Below are positions 5,832-6,138 of a DNA stretch of 6,138 nucleotides, one piece after another (position 1 is the stretch's first letter; every line of letters starts with the position of its first letter). A program made the translations under genes and the position numbers. The DNA is from Succinatimonas sp. UBA6849 (GTDB lineage: Bacteria > Pseudomonadota > Gammaproteobacteria > Enterobacterales > Succinivibrionaceae): contig DKDL01000083.1 of the NCBI GenBank assembly GCA_002449335.1, positions 1 through 6,138 on the forward strand, in the 5' to 3' direction. The notes under the pieces are model-generated. The model worked only from the letters and a program-made list of their open reading frames with translations, was not told the origin of the DNA and made no database searches.

Positions 5832-6138
5832 TTAGAGGTTGTGAGCTTTCTTGAAGTTCTCTGATACTAACAGTTTTTCAATAGCTACAACATACATGGT
5901 GTGGTAGTCACTTTGTGGATACCATTTGTCGATATTGCTCTTATCAATAAAGCTCTCTTTATTCAGTTCCTGAGCATACATCTTGCGACAGAATAGAACC
6001 ACATCACTATCATCAAAGTAAACATGCTCACCTTCAGACAGAACGGTTACACCTGAAGCTTTGATTTTATCCTCATCAAAACCAGTTACTCTGCCAAAAT
6101 ATGAATTGGTCTTACGAAGAGACTCTGGTAATACCTGT
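5832..6138 (-). CDS. Flavin reductase-like domain protein, C-terminal part (cut by window edge)
   Basis: Only the last 101 codons lie in the window, ending at TAA (5834-5832); the start is beyond the right edge. The translation contains SYFGRVTGFDEDKIKASG, then VVLFCRKMYAQELNKESF, then KWYPQSDYHTMYVVAIEKLL. This order (FG..SG.D.DK, a C-R-K-x-Y-A-Q strand, then YP..DYH.MY.. before a final strand) is typical of small FMN-binding split-barrel proteins of the flavin reductase family common in gut anaerobes. These usually have about 190 residues, so roughly half is seen. They bind FMN and are thought to reduce flavin or act as redox carriers; the substrate cannot be inferred. The gene runs in the same direction as deaD, 268 bases away with a hairpin and promoter between, so the two are probably transcribed separately. 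The family call is by recalled pattern only. Confidence 0.72.
   Translation of the reverse strand, partial: QVLPESLRKTNSYFGRVTGFDEDKIKASGVTVLSEGEHVYFDDSDVVLFCRKMYAQELNKESFIDKSNIDKWYPQSDYHTMYVVAIEKLLVSENFKKAHNL

Overview
The window looks like chromosomal DNA of a moderately AT-rich gammaproteobacterium. The AlaA-type aminotransferase aligns almost end to end with the Escherichia coli family. The helicase has the DeaD/CsdA layout, and the promoters and Rho-independent terminators are of enterobacterial style. A gut or rumen anaerobe of the Succinivibrionaceae type would fit the AT-rich coding style and the flavin-reductase family at the right edge, but that placement is inference. No mobile element, integrase, tRNA, rRNA or CRISPR array was seen.

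Left part, plus strand: a probable promoter (57-85) precedes alaA (133-1344), which is closed by a clear intrinsic terminator (1364-1390). After 41 bases comes a two-gene unit: a small DUF4357-type protein of unknown function (1432-1929) and an RsmB/NOP2-family RNA m5C methyltransferase (1937-3400). The ribosome binding site of the second gene overlaps the stop codon of the first, so the two are probably translationally coupled. The methyltransferase carries an unusual Lys/Arg-rich N-terminal tail.

Middle: the methyltransferase and the DEAD-box helicase gene deaD (3521-5563, minus strand) converge on a 120-base spacer. The spacer holds a near-perfect tandem 17-mer, a perfect bidirectional terminator (3440-3469) and a second hairpin (3483-3502).

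Right part, minus strand: the 268-base gap between deaD and the next gene is rich in apparent regulation. It has a strong promoter (TTGCGA, 17 bases, TATAAT) with an AT-rich upstream region and a CRP-like operator lying over the -35. A leader of about 142 bases follows, with two tiny open reading frames, a hairpin that hides the deaD Shine-Dalgarno sequence, and a competing hairpin that would free it. The 3' half of a flavin-reductase-like gene enters from the right edge and ends at 5832, followed by a hairpin.

The protein content is mostly housekeeping: amino acid metabolism, rRNA modification and RNA unwinding. The two RNA enzymes face each other, and each has a basic low-complexity tail, but they are in separate transcripts. 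The parts most worth a second look are the deaD leader and promoter and the coupling of the DUF4357 protein to the methyltransferase. I did not find an obviously new multi-gene system.
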